The notes: generated by a model not told the origin, from the sequence alone. A stretch of 64,000 bases of DNA from Symsagittifera roscoffensis (GCF_963678635.1 NW_026971238.1:43553-107552), one strand, 5' to 3'. Counted from the stretch's first letter, positions 10,661 to 20,487 are shown. Made by a program: numbers and translations.

Positions 10661-11530
10661 TTTCTCTGTCGCCCTCGTTACCAGGAAGCATAAGTACTTT
10701 CCCGGTATTTGCGACACCGCCGGAGGTAAGGCTGCTACGCCCCCTATCCCTGGTCTTTGCTTCCAAAGGAATTCCACGTTTTTGTATTCCCTCTTAAAAT
10801 CTGCCGCTAGCGCCGTCCTAAAACTCATGTCTGCGGTGATTGCTATTGCACATGTTCTGTTTGTGAGTATGAAATCACTATCTGTTAGTACTATGTTACT
10901 TGAATATTCATTTGGTAAGTTAAAATATGACGCAACTACCCTGCCTATGTCAGGTTTCTTAAGTTCTTCGCCTGTTTCTGCTTCTAAGTCTCCTGTTTCT
11001 CTTGCTATTCTCAATTTTTTTATTATCAAGTTTTCAGTGTGGGTAAGTCCTACCCCCACTCCCCGGACAAAAATATCCATCGGCGTCCCCGTCGATCGCA
11101 TACCGGGTATTAAGTCAAGATTAGAAGCTGGAATGAGTAGTCGTCCTTCCTGGGCAGCCCAGGAAGGATCGTCTCGTTCAGTCTTGATGTATTTCATGCT
11201 TTCACGATCTACGTCTTGAATCGTGACGCTGGTCTTCTCTGGATCCGAAGTCGTTTCATTCAGCCACTCTAAGACACGCAGGTTCGTCTGGTCTTGTTCA
11301 TATGACTGCTGTTGCTCTTCGTCAAATTCTACCTCGGGTTTCGACCAGTCGTCAACCCACTCATCGTTGTGATCATTGACTATGTCAATGTCTTGTGACA
11401 CAGTTATTTCCTCTAAGCCCACTACTTCCTCCACTATTTTCTTTAGATCTATCCTATCCACTACAAAGTCGTCACCGTAAGGATTGTACTTCTTTCTTGG
11501 TCTCGTCCCGTCCTTCTGACGAGTCTGCAT
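10634..11530 (-). CDS. ORF3: macro-domain-like protein, C-terminus lost by deletion
   Basis: I place the start at the ATG at 11530, because element 2 has an ATG at the aligned position (37384). The first half is acidic and of unknown function, with the conserved motif DIFVRGVGVG. The second half resembles a macro domain of the OARD1/Poa1 (TARG1-like) type: a strand CAIAITAD, then a helix in TALAADFKREY, the strand KYLCFLVT, and after the lesion a strand LSLPV and a terminal IQVYL strand. The glycine-rich ligand loops typical of active macro domains are replaced, so ADP-ribose binding is uncertain. This copy ends early because of a frame-changing deletion. The frame is open upstream as far as the pol C-terminus, so a Pol-ORF3 fusion is also possible. 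Confidence 0.6.
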   Translation of the reverse strand: MQTRQKDGTRPRKKYNPYGDDFVVDRIDLKKIVEEVVGLEEITVSQDIDIVNDHNDEWVDDWSKPEVEFDEEQQQSYEQDQTNLRVLEWLNETTSDPEKTSVTIQDVDRESMKYIKTERDDPSWAAQEGRLLIPASNLDLIPGMRSTGTPMDIFVRGVGVGLTHTENLIIKKLRIARETGDLEAETGEELKKPDIGRVVASYFNLPNEYSSNIVLTDSDFILTNRTCAIAITADMSFRTALAADFKREYKNVEFLWKQRPGIGGVAALPPAVSQIPGKYLCFLVTRATEKWTSLWKWT

Positions 11531-11615
11531 CGTGAACGGAAGATCTGGTTCCAAGTTCTTGGGAACCTCTGTCTGTTCGGGATCCTGCCAATCTTCTTCT
11601 GCGTAGGGTAAGGTT

Positions 11616-14600
11616 TCATCGTCCGCTTCGACCTGTTAGTTTGGATCCAGGTCCAGCGGTGTATCTGTACCATCCTCTACGATTTCGTTTCCATCGTTCT
11701 TTTTCATTGACCTCACAAGCAGGATCCATCATTAGATAATCCCCTTCTTCCATGTCTGCAGGTATACACCAGTCTTCTGTCGATGGATTGTGTGGCTTGA
11801 TGTTCTCGTAGTGGGAGGCTCGGCCAGTACTCAGTCTATAAAAGCGTCCCTCTTGGTGCACCTCTGTAATCATGAAGGGTCCCCTCCACTTCTTCAGAAG
11901 CTTCTTTGTCCCTTTCGGTGGTATAACGTTCTGAAATACCCATACGTAGTCTCCCACCGAGTAAGCCTTTGCACCAGCTGCTTTCTTGTCGAATCTTTTC
12001 CTCTGCCTTGCCTGTGCCTGCTGAGTGTTTCGTCTACACAAGTCGTTCAACTCCTGTTGGCGTCTGATCACATCCCTCACGTAGACCTGTGGGGACGTTT
12101 TCTTTCCCTCATATTCTGGGTAGAAGAAGGTTAAGGGTAAAGACTTTTCGTGTCCAGTTAGCATCATGTGTGGACTGACTCCAGTGGTGGAGTGTTGCGT
12201 GCTATTATAAGCTCCCATCACCTGCGGAAGGTATCTGTCCCAATCGGTCATGTACCTGGAACAATATACCCCCAGCATCGACACTAACGTCCTATTCTGT
12301 CTTTCCACTAAGCCATTCGTCTGAGGGTGGTACGTCGTGGAGTGAGCCTGAGCGACCTGTGAGCGTCTCATAAGCTCTTTCGTAAGCTCTCCTACGAAAG
12401 CTGTTCCATTGTCCGATTGAAACGTCATCGGACAACCATGTCTTGCTATCCATGTATTAATCAGGTGGTCGCATGTCTCTTCCGCCGAGGCAGTTATGCA
12501 GGGCACGGCCTCTGCATACTTCGTAAAATGATCTATCATGACCAGCACTTGATTGTAACCATTGTCTGTCATGCATATCTTTTGGTGATCTATCTGCACC
12601 ACCTCATTGAATTCAGACGACTCGATCGATTGTAAAGGAAATCGCAACTTCCTAGGATCCTTGACCTGTTGGCATGACAGACATGCTGTCACCCATTTCT
12701 CGCATGCCTTTTTCATCCCAGGCCACTCAAAGCGCTTCAGGATCCTCTGATATACTTTGTCGATCCACTGATGGCCCATTTGATCATGTGACCTGAATAA
12801 TAGTTCTGTCTGATAGAGTTGCGGTAATACTATCGCGTTATACTTGTACAAGACTCTGTCTTCCTCCCTTCTTTTGCAAGCTACAATTCCGTCCTTGTTC
12901 AAATATAATCTCCCTTCCTTCTGCATGAAGTATTGTCTCAGGATGCGATAACTATCTTCCTCGAGGTCCCCTTTATCCGGAGAACCATTCTCGATCCACC
13001 TTTTCAGGTTGCTTGTCATGCGATCATTTCTCTGCGCCCTTAGAAGGTCCGAGAGTCTGTATCTCGCCTTCAAGTACGTTTTCATGACCCTCATCTGACT
13101 ATTCAGCTCGTTGGGTTGATGTGTGTCTTCTTCCATCTTAACGCACCAAATCTTCGCCAACGGTTGTGTTTCTTGTTCAAACGGCAGAAGATCAGTCCTG
13201 ACTACCGCTTTCTGCGGCAATAGGCTTATCGAACGTTTCGATACCGCTATTGTCTCCAAGTTATCCGCTGCGTTGTCAAAGACTCTTTCGCTCGGTATCA
13301 GGTAGCGATCGCTGTCCGGATCCTGGTACACCTCTCTGTCCAGGTCTCTCGCCCGAGTTTCCACTAGTAGCGTGTGTATCGCCAGTTCTGACAGTTCTGA
13401 TCCCGAGGTCGAATCCCTGTCTGAATAGGTGTTAATTCTTGAGCTTTCTGAATTATCATCCGTCGAAGGTGTCATGCTGGATACTGCACGCTCCTCCAGA
13501 TCATGTCTGTACTTTCTTCGCATCCATCTGAACTCCCCAGACAAAACCTTGTTCTCTAGGTCCTGTTTCTCATCAGGAATTTTCTCGTCTATCTCGGACT
13601 CCCCGGACAAATTTACTTGTCCCGGGTGTTGAACTTGTGATCGCTGGTTTTTCTCCTTCTCCATCTCCCCGGACAAATAGTCTTGCAGCAGATTTTGTTC
13701 TACAACTTCACCCTCTTTATCCCGGTCCACAAAGGTGACAGTTTTCTTTTGCTTGCCGCTCTCCTGTTCTTTCTGTCCGTAAGAAGTACTGGTTTTAATC
13801 TCTTGGGGTATTGAGGATACTAGTTGCTGAACTATTGTCCTACAATCCCTCTCGTTCTCTTCGTGTTGTCGTCTGGACGGCATGATCTTTACTTTCTCCC
13901 TGACTGTTAGCGATGCCACTGCTGCCGTCCACTCGGGGTCATCTCTGGTCACTTCTCTTTCTAACAATCCACCTAGCATCCGCATCAGTTGTGGTGTGAC
14001 TTGCACCGTTTTACCCAGTAATGAGAGGCTGTTTATATTCATGCGAGAGAGTTCTTGCTGGACCAGGTTCGAGCGCAGCAGCAAATCCAACGGGACCGGG
14101 TCCTCTTTGGACAGGATCTTTATCTCGGCTGCTTTCTCTACAGGTAACTCAGGATGTCCTGGAATTGGATGTCCAGACTTATCCAACCATCTCGTTAAGG
14201 GAAGCGCTTCATAAGTTTCTTTGTCCAGAAACGAGAATCCCTCTTTTATTTCCGCCTGATTGGCCTGCTTCTGCTCTAATCTTTCATAGAACTCAGTTTT
14301 CTTGCTGAGGCTATCAGCATTCTGGTGTTTATCGCGCATCCTATGCTCGATTATCATATGGTAGCCATCCAATCTTACTATCCATCTACCAATATAACTC
14401 TGATCCATCGAGTAGGTTTTTAACCAGGATAACGCTCTGTTGTCCACGCGTAACTTGAAGGGAGCGCTCCCCAAGTATGCACGGTACTTTTCCACAAAGG
14501 TGACTACTGCAAACATTTCTGCTTTTGGTGCGCCATATTTCATCTCTGTGTCACTCAGGACCTTGCTGCCGTATGCAATGGGACGGAGAACTGTTCTTCC

Positions 14601-17600
14601 GTTCCATTCTTGCTCTTGATGCAATATTCCTGAGATGGCCACCACCGATGGGTCTGTGTCGAGAACATACATGCCCTTTTCCGTAGGCATGCCCAGCACT
14701 GGCGCTTCGCACAGTTCCCGCTTTATGTTCTCGAAAGCAACTTGTGCCTCATCGTTCCATTCGAACTTCTTCCCTTTGTTGCGCATCAGCTTCTGCATCG
14801 GATACACCTTATCCGCATATCCTTTAATGAATTCTCGGTAGTAATTGGCAAACCCTAGGAAGCTCATGAGCTGTGTGTCCGTTCTAGGAGCTTTCCATGT
14901 CAACACTGCTTCTACTGCTTCCGTGTCCGGCCTCACACCATGCCTATCCACCATTCTTCCTAGGTACTTTATCGAATCCCTAAGGATTTCACACTTCGAT
15001 GGTTTGAACTTTAACCCTGCTCTTTTCATGCATCCAAAGACCTCATCGAGCCTATCAATATGGTCTTCCAGGGTCGGTGTAGCTATGACCACGTCATCCA
15101 CGTAACACATCACGAGATTCCCGTACTTCTTGGTCACTCTCGTTAAAGCTTGAGCCATCAGTCTTTGAAAAGTGGCCGTTGCATTGCACAAGCCGAAGGG
15201 CATCCTCTTCCACTGGTACAATCCCAATTCGCACGCGAATCCAGCTTTCTCTCTGTCCTTCTTTCGCAGAGGGACCTGCCAGAAGGCAGAACCTAAGTCC
15301 AATGTGGTGAAGAACTTGGCATCACCAAGTTTAGATAGGCTCTCGTCTATTCGCGGTATCGGGTACGCATCTTTAATCGTTACCGCGTTCAAGTAACGAA
15401 AGTCGCAACAAAATCTAAGCTGCCCCCCTTTCTTTTTCGCCATGACTACCCCGCAAGCCCACGGCGATTTCGAGGGTTCTATCATGTCGTATTCAAGCAA
15501 CATTTCTATTTCTGCTCGGCACGCTTCCGATTTCTGTGGCGTCATTCGTTTTGCGCCTTCCCTATGGGGGACGGCGCCTTCTTCTAGTTCGATTTCGTGT
15601 TCGACGAAATTACAGCAACCGATATCCGCCTTATGTTTTGAAAATACATCAGCGTTCCGATTTAGGAGGTCCCGCAATTTTTCGAAATCTCCCTCACCTA
15701 TTTTCCCTTTTAAATGTTCTATCTCTGGCAAAACCGGTTTGTCAGATTCTAATTCATATGACGAGGGGCGTTCCGGAAAATTCGAGCAGCTTGATAAGCC
15801 GTCGTCCGTTTCAGATTTCATTGAAAACAATTTATGAATAGATTTTAATTCATCAATCCTCTTTAAAATTTTATCTTTATTGGCATGACAAGGACAGTCT
15901 TTGACACTATATTTCTTCAAGTTTTGTGTCTCTTCATAGTCGGTCCTCATCGGCAATGCGTAACCAAGCTTCTTTCCACGCTGGATTGAAACCGTGGTGT
16001 CCAGTGTGTTCAACAACACACTGACACACAGTCCGTTTCTCGTTACCGAGAAGCTCCGGCCTAAAATCACCGAACTCTGACTATTTGGATTCGGTACTAA
16101 GCAAACCTGTTTACTATCACTTAACGAATTTAAATTTCTCATTCTAAAAATCGCTACTACAGCTTGTCCTGGTTGTAATTTTACTTTTCTATCCAAAAAA
16201 ACTGGTACCTTATTCTCGTCTGTTATTATCCTATTAATTGGTCTCTTAACATACTTTCGGTCCGGGTTTCTAATCCGTATTAGACCGTTGTTCAAGTCAA
16301 TCATCACGTCAAAGTTCCTGACAAAATCTCTGCCCAAGATGAATTGGTCGGCGTCGTCCAGATTCTCTACCACCAGGAAGCTCATCCAAAGGTTCCGTCC
16401 TCCCATGTGAAGGACCGTTACCGGTGTTCTTCCGGCTACGTAGATAGCTCCTCGATTTGCAGCGGCTAGTCGGAGATTCGTATGAATCAGATCTTCCCGC
16501 GTGAAGCCCATTCTTTCCCAGGTTTTTATCGGCATCACACTCACCACCGCGCCTGTGTCCAGAAGCCCTGTGACTCCGATTTTTGTTCCGTTGGTGTCAA
16601 GCAGGTGTGCTGTCACATCTGCTTCATATACAATATGTACCGCGTCTTGTTCCATCATGGCGTCATGGCCTATCCTGCGGACTTTGAGTTCCTCTTCACC
16701 CAAATATATCTGCCCCATTTGGTCATCATCTGTTGTTATGTAAGTCCTGGTGTATATGCTGATTCCATCCACGTTCAGCATTATTTGATACGGCCCATAG
16801 ACCTCCAAGTAGCGTCCATGAAGTTTCTTCATGCGAGGGCCACTCGTCGTTAGTAGTGCTCGCACAGCTCTCGACTCAGTGCGTGGCTCGACCTGCCTCA
16901 GATAATCTGCATATGTGTCCAAATGCATTAAAGTGAACTCTGATGGTTCACTCAGATTTCTTATTACCTGGTGTCCAGCCACTGAGATTATCGACTGTAT
17001 CTTCTTTCCCTGCGGCGCCATGCCGAACCTCTTACCGGAGATCACTTTAAGTTTCATATCTAAACTGCTTGGTGTTTTCGTCTCCTCGAACTCCGTTGCT
17101 TCGAAGGTATTCAATTGCTCCTGAAGCTTTTCATTTTCCAGTTCAAGTTTCACTTTTTGTTCGATCTCTTTCGTCACCAATTCCTGTTGTACTCTATTTA
17201 GAGCATCCCTTGCGGCTGCCTTATAATCGATCTTGAAGTCCTCAGCCGCAGTTGCCGGTTCCGGCTCATGTGTCTCCCCTGTTACCGCTTGCATTTTCTT
17301 TGCCGCCAGCTCTTGAGGTTTGTCCTTTCTGCGTGCCTCCGCTTCACTCAAAAGTCGAGCTTTGCTGGCTTTCACTCCTGACAAAGCTTCTTCATGTCTT
17401 GGATGCTTGATGTCTGCCACTGCATCCCAGAATTGCGGACAATCTGATTTAAAATGACCTTCCAAGTTGCAAAAGAAACACCTCGGGCGGAATTTCGCAA
17501 TCACTCCTCTCATGAAATCCTCATGGTCCAACTCTGACGCATCTTCGTCCTCGAGGCTAAAGCCTATTGCTTTCATGCCTTGTTTGTAAGCTGGGCATGC

Positions 17601-18962
17601 TGACACATGATGGTCTGTTGAACTACAATTAGCACAAGAGCGTCTCTTGTCCATATCATCCCTCGGTTTGTACCAATTGTTCCCTTGGTTTGCTGGTCCG
17701 TTGTTAAAGTTACCATAATTGTTCTTGTAATATCCAGATCTCGAAGGAGGTTTCAACAATAGATACTCTTTTGATTTGAGCCTCAACTCCTCCGGTGTTG
17801 GCGCATTAGTTGATAGTGGTGTGTAATGCGTTGCTAGCATCGTACGAAGTTCATCATTTTTCACACCATCGATGAATTTTGAGGCTACGGCCAGGTTCAT
17901 CCTTCGGTTTGACTCATCCGGTTGGCTGCGTCTTCTCAGCATTTCCAAATCATCGAGAAACTTGTCTATGGTTTCATCTTCCCGCTGCCTCCGTTTCTCG
18001 AAGCGCATCATCGCCTGGTGCCCCTGCACCCCTGATCCGAAACGGTTTAACAAGATTTCGAAGATTTTCTCTGCAGTGTCACGTTGATACTGTTTCTTGG
18101 CCATGACACAGTTCAGGGCTGTCCCTTCTAAGTTGCTGGTGAGCGCGCTGCATTCCTGTCTCTCAGACAAGTCCTCTTCCTCGAAATGCAGCTTCATTAC
18201 CTCTATCCAGGTATCAATACAGCCATCAGATTCGTCTTTGTAGCATCTTGGCTTCTTAAAGACTCTTCTGGATTTCTCACTGCGTTCATTGGTTTTAGAT
18301 AACCTCGTCAGGAATGTCTCCAGAGACCTGTTCAGAGGTTCAAATGCCGTAGCCATTGCAGTAGCATCCCTTGAGTGTCCCGTTTGAGTGTCCTCACACC
18401 TCGTCGAAGGCTCTGTGTGCGGTGCATCCCTGCAATCCGAATCACCGTGAACACTTCCCGCTTGGCCCACATGACTCCTCCTCGGGCTTGCATGCCCCCT
18501 GTTGCCGGAATCACTTCTCCCGGTCGCATGTGTGCCTTGCGTTGGTCGTTCGTTAGAGGTTCGTCTGTTCCCCGTTGAACTTGCTATATTGTTCGGGCCC
18601 CATGCTCCATTATCCCTTGTGGCATAGCCTGATGAACTGCCCCTGCCTCTAGTGGATCCATATGTCTTCCTCTTTTGATGTTCATTGAAGTTCACCCTCG
18701 GTTCCCTGCTGGGACCTCCCGAGTTCGGTTCTCCTTCTTTTGGTCCACTCTTGCTGCTTAGTAGCCCGTCCAACCTATCCATGATAGCCTGAGTTCGCCT
18801 CTCCATCATCGCATCTATCTTTGTGTCAAGAGTCCCAAGAGACTGCTCTTGCTGAATTCTTAACTTCTCCATGTCGGCTCTTAAGCGTAACTCCCTCTGT
18901 TCCGCCTCTCTTGTCATTCGCGACCAGTTCCTCGTCATGTGTTCATCCGTTCTCTCTTTCAA
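11616..18962 (-). CDS. gag-pol: Gag (core) - protease - RT - RNase H - integrase polyprotein
   Basis: The frame is open for 2,448 codons. It is a continuation of the gag frame upstream, separated from it only by the TAA at 18987-18989, and the first ATG is at 18938. Domains by residue: retrotransposon gag core about 205-385 (DGCIDTW); two CCHC zinc knuckles near 443 and 495; retropepsin DTGA near 803; RT with YVDD near 1288; RNase H with acidic residues near 1435 and NADSLSK near 1550; a long variable linker; integrase with the HHCC zinc site around 2060-2096, then D (QIDHQK, about 2125), D (SDNGTAF, about 2185) and E (VERQN, about 2220); GPF module near 2360. All catalytic residues are present. 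The last roughly 30 residues are out of frame compared with element 2 because of a 14-nt difference near 11700. Gag would build the particle; Pol would process, copy and integrate the element. Confidence 0.95.
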   Translation of the reverse strand: MKERTDEHMTRNWSRMTREAEQRELRLRADMEKLRIQQEQSLGTLDTKIDAMMERRTQAIMDRLDGLLSSKSGPKEGEPNSGGPSREPRVNFNEHQKRKTYGSTRGRGSSSGYATRDNGAWGPNNIASSTGNRRTSNERPTQGTHATGRSDSGNRGHASPRRSHVGQAGSVHGDSDCRDAPHTEPSTRCEDTQTGHSRDATAMATAFEPLNRSLETFLTRLSKTNERSEKSRRVFKKPRCYKDESDGCIDTWIEVMKLHFEEEDLSERQECSALTSNLEGTALNCVMAKKQYQRDTAEKIFEILLNRFGSGVQGHQAMMRFEKRRQREDETIDKFLDDLEMLRRRSQPDESNRRMNLAVASKFIDGVKNDELRTMLATHYTPLSTNAPTPEELRLKSKEYLLLKPPSRSGYYKNNYGNFNNGPANQGNNWYKPRDDMDKRRSCANCSSTDHHVSACPAYKQGMKAIGFSLEDEDASELDHEDFMRGVIAKFRPRCFFCNLEGHFKSDCPQFWDAVADIKHPRHEEALSGVKASKARLLSEAEARRKDKPQELAAKKMQAVTGETHEPEPATAAEDFKIDYKAAARDALNRVQQELVTKEIEQKVKLELENEKLQEQLNTFEATEFEETKTPSSLDMKLKVISGKRFGMAPQGKKIQSIISVAGHQVIRNLSEPSEFTLMHLDTYADYLRQVEPRTESRAVRALLTTSGPRMKKLHGRYLEVYGPYQIMLNVDGISIYTRTYITTDDDQMGQIYLGEEELKVRRIGHDAMMEQDAVHIVYEADVTAHLLDTNGTKIGVTGLLDTGAVVSVMPIKTWERMGFTREDLIHTNLRLAAANRGAIYVAGRTPVTVLHMGGRNLWMSFLVVENLDDADQFILGRDFVRNFDVMIDLNNGLIRIRNPDRKYVKRPINRIITDENKVPVFLDRKVKLQPGQAVVAIFRMRNLNSLSDSKQVCLVPNPNSQSSVILGRSFSVTRNGLCVSVLLNTLDTTVSIQRGKKLGYALPMRTDYEETQNLKKYSVKDCPCHANKDKILKRIDELKSIHKLFSMKSETDDGLSSCSNFPERPSSYELESDKPVLPEIEHLKGKIGEGDFEKLRDLLNRNADVFSKHKADIGCCNFVEHEIELEEGAVPHREGAKRMTPQKSEACRAEIEMLLEYDMIEPSKSPWACGVVMAKKKGGQLRFCCDFRYLNAVTIKDAYPIPRIDESLSKLGDAKFFTTLDLGSAFWQVPLRKKDREKAGFACELGLYQWKRMPFGLCNATATFQRLMAQALTRVTKKYGNLVMCYVDDVVIATPTLEDHIDRLDEVFGCMKRAGLKFKPSKCEILRDSIKYLGRMVDRHGVRPDTEAVEAVLTWKAPRTDTQLMSFLGFANYYREFIKGYADKVYPMQKLMRNKGKKFEWNDEAQVAFENIKRELCEAPVLGMPTEKGMYVLDTDPSVVAISGILHQEQEWNGRTVLRPIAYGSKVLSDTEMKYGAPKAEMFAVVTFVEKYRAYLGSAPFKLRVDNRALSWLKTYSMDQSYIGRWIVRLDGYHMIIEHRMRDKHQNADSLSKKTEFYERLEQKQANQAEIKEGFSFLDKETYEALPLTRWLDKSGHPIPGHPELPVEKAAEIKILSKEDPVPLDLLLRSNLVQQELSRMNINSLSLLGKTVQVTPQLMRMLGGLLEREVTRDDPEWTAAVASLTVREKVKIMPSRRQHEENERDCRTIVQQLVSSIPQEIKTSTSYGQKEQESGKQKKTVTFVDRDKEGEVVEQNLLQDYLSGEMEKEKNQRSQVQHPGQVNLSGESEIDEKIPDEKQDLENKVLSGEFRWMRRKYRHDLEERAVSSMTPSTDDNSESSRINTYSDRDSTSGSELSELAIHTLLVETRARDLDREVYQDPDSDRYLIPSERVFDNAADNLETIAVSKRSISLLPQKAVVRTDLLPFEQETQPLAKIWCVKMEEDTHQPNELNSQMRVMKTYLKARYRLSDLLRAQRNDRMTSNLKRWIENGSPDKGDLEEDSYRILRQYFMQKEGRLYLNKDGIVACKRREEDRVLYKYNAIVLPQLYQTELLFRSHDQMGHQWIDKVYQRILKRFEWPGMKKACEKWVTACLSCQQVKDPRKLRFPLQSIESSEFNEVVQIDHQKICMTDNGYNQVLVMIDHFTKYAEAVPCITASAEETCDHLINTWIARHGCPMTFQSDNGTAFVGELTKELMRRSQVAQAHSTTYHPQTNGLVERQNRTLVSMLGVYCSRYMTDWDRYLPQVMGAYNSTQHSTTGVSPHMMLTGHEKSLPLTFFYPEYEGKKTSPQVYVRDVIRRQQELNDLCRRNTQQAQARQRKRFDKKAAGAKAYSVGDYVWVFQNVIPPKGTKKLLKKWRGPFMITEVHQEGRFYRLSTGRASHYENIKPHNPSTEDWCIPADMEEGDYLMMDPACEVNEKERWKRNRRGWYRYTAGPGSKLTGRSGR
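11637..11705 (-). other. Frameshift and stop at the pol/ORF3 joint of element 1
   Basis: After the shared CEVNE, element 1 is 14 nt shorter than element 2 before the shared GATGG/GACGG, which changes the frame. In the frame that continues into ORF3 there is also a TAA (after the codons for LDPN) where element 2 encodes Glu. Downstream of it that frame stays open into ORF3. Confidence 0.65.
13534..13678 (-). repeat. Three copies of a polypurine-tract-like motif in the RNase H-integrase linker
   Basis: The plus-strand sequence CTCCCCGGACAAAT occurs at 13599-13612 and 13665-13678, and a one-base variant lies at 13534-13547. The minus strand reads TTGTCCGGGGAG, almost the same as the sequence at the 3' polypurine tract, and encodes LSGE each time. 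Another copy is in ORF3 at 11059-11072. Confidence 0.7.
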
Positions 18963-18986
18963 GCGTTTTTCGCTCCTGTCAACTTC

Positions 18987-18989
18987 TTA
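18987..18989 (-). other. In-frame TAA within gag of element 1
   Basis: The codons on either side, for INRNR and then EVDRSEKRLK, align with an uninterrupted INRNRQEIKRSKKRLK in element 3, which has CAG at this position. The simplest reading is a nonsense mutation; programmed readthrough is the alternative. Confidence 0.8.
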
Positions 18990-19931
18990 TCTGTTGCGGT
19001 TTATTTCTTTCCGCAGCCTTTCCCTCTCAATGTGAACTGCTCTTTCTAGTTCACTCATCCTTATTGACATTTGCTCGTTTTGTTCTCCTAAACTGTCCAC
19101 TATGTTGTTTAAGGCTTCCTCTAGTGCTGCCCCGTTATCCACAAGTGGCGTTACTAGTGGTGGTGTAACCCTGTCGGTCCCAGGTAACTTCGTGCTTGTC
19201 GAGATCCGGGCTTTGACTCTCTGCCTCAACGTCTTTTCATTATTTGTTTCAGGATCATTTAACGCGTTGCCGAGCCCTCTGGTTCTATTCTCACCAGGTT
19301 CTGGCTCCGAACTTGCCTCACTCTCTTGGACCGAACTATTGAGGCTGACTTGAGATCCATAGTCCCCTTGCTCCTCTTCATCTTCTTCCTCCTGGGACTC
19401 ACCATCGTTGCCTGCTCCTCCTCCCATGCTGAATGGAAAGATGTTCCCGAAGGTGTTCTTCATTCTTTCTGAGAATGATGATGACGTTGTTTGTTTCCCA
19501 GTTCCACTTGCCATCATAGTATTGTCTGTCGGAGATCTTCTCGTTGCCGTTACCTCAGTTGAGATGTCGGACAGTTCCGACATCTCTTCTCGATCCAATG
19601 TCCCGGTGGAAGTGGCAAAATCATGGCCTTGTTCTACCGGGGTAGATTCACTCGCCAGCCTTCTGCCTCTCCCTTCCAGTTCATTTACTTCCTGGTTGTC
19701 ATTCATGGTATGGTCTGTATTGACCTCCACTTCTAACAGTTCTCTTCGCTCTTCTGAGGTCTTTTGACTTCTCGTTTCAACCATTCTGCCTGAAACCGTC
19801 CCCCTTTTGTCAGACCGGGATCGCTTGATCCAATCCACAAAAGGATCGGTCATCGTTTTTCTTTGCTTTTCAGGTATGAATTTCCTAGAGCGGGTACCTC
19901 GTTTTGGTATCCTTGACTTGACTAAACTCAT
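18987..19931 (-). CDS. gag: N-terminal Gag, ended by an in-frame TAA
   Basis: The ATG at 19931 starts a 314-residue acidic, Ser/Thr- and Glu-rich protein that ends in a coiled coil (about residues 270-314). The start MSLVKSRIPK matches the gag start of element 3 (53434), and the same region is the N-terminus of the single long gag of element 4. The stop at 18987-18989 falls inside the coiled coil, and the next codons continue the same coiled coil in the same frame. The stop therefore splits one Gag protein rather than separating two genes. I recognise no enzymatic domain here. Confidence 0.85.
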   Translation of the reverse strand: MSLVKSRIPKRGTRSRKFIPEKQRKTMTDPFVDWIKRSRSDKRGTVSGRMVETRSQKTSEERRELLEVEVNTDHTMNDNQEVNELEGRGRRLASESTPVEQGHDFATSTGTLDREEMSELSDISTEVTATRRSPTDNTMMASGTGKQTTSSSFSERMKNTFGNIFPFSMGGGAGNDGESQEEEDEEEQGDYGSQVSLNSSVQESEASSEPEPGENRTRGLGNALNDPETNNEKTLRQRVKARISTSTKLPGTDRVTPPLVTPLVDNGAALEEALNNIVDSLGEQNEQMSIRMSELERAVHIERERLRKEINRNR

Positions 19932-20451
19932 CCTCTATTTGTCACTTTCCTATGCCTACTCTTGACTCAATTGCTAGAGACCTTATAGTTTTATTAACAA
20001 TAACAATGACACAACACAATAATTTTCACCAGATTCTATTAAATAGTGACCACGAATCCCTGTATGTTGTCAGAGTACAGTTTATATAAAATTTATTCAC
20101 ACTAACCGATTATCGGTCCAAAGATCTGGAAACTAGCACAATATGATCTTAGCAATCAATTTAAAAGATAGTGTATTCATTACCCAATCCAGCACAGTTT
20201 ACGTTGATTTAAAATCAAGAACAAAAATATATATTGACACAATATGAATGTATATATAATAAAAATAAAAAAAAAACGTATGTGTGTTGTACTCTTAGTC
20301 GGTCGCAGTACAATAGTCGAACCTGTATTTTAAAGAAAAAGCTTTCCCTGCTTGGTGCTGCACCAAACAGACAAAACTTTGAAGGCAGTAATTTTCTCAA
20401 GTCGGCGTCTATTGCACCCACCGAGTACTGTGTTACCTATCTGCCTTCGGA

Positions 20452-20487
20452 CTGCCCGAGCTAGACCTACTAAAATCCTCAGGGCAG
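20452..20487 (-). ncRNA. Conserved leader stem-loop, candidate cis RNA element
   Basis: On the minus strand, CTGCCCTGAG and CTCGGGCAG pair around a 17-nt loop that contains TTAGTAGG. Element 2 has the same arrangement twice with changed stem bases (TTGCC with GGCAA in the first copy), and element 3 has a weaker version at 52915-52950. The conserved neighbourhood and the compensating changes suggest a structured RNA such as a packaging, dimerisation or translation element. Confidence 0.5.
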
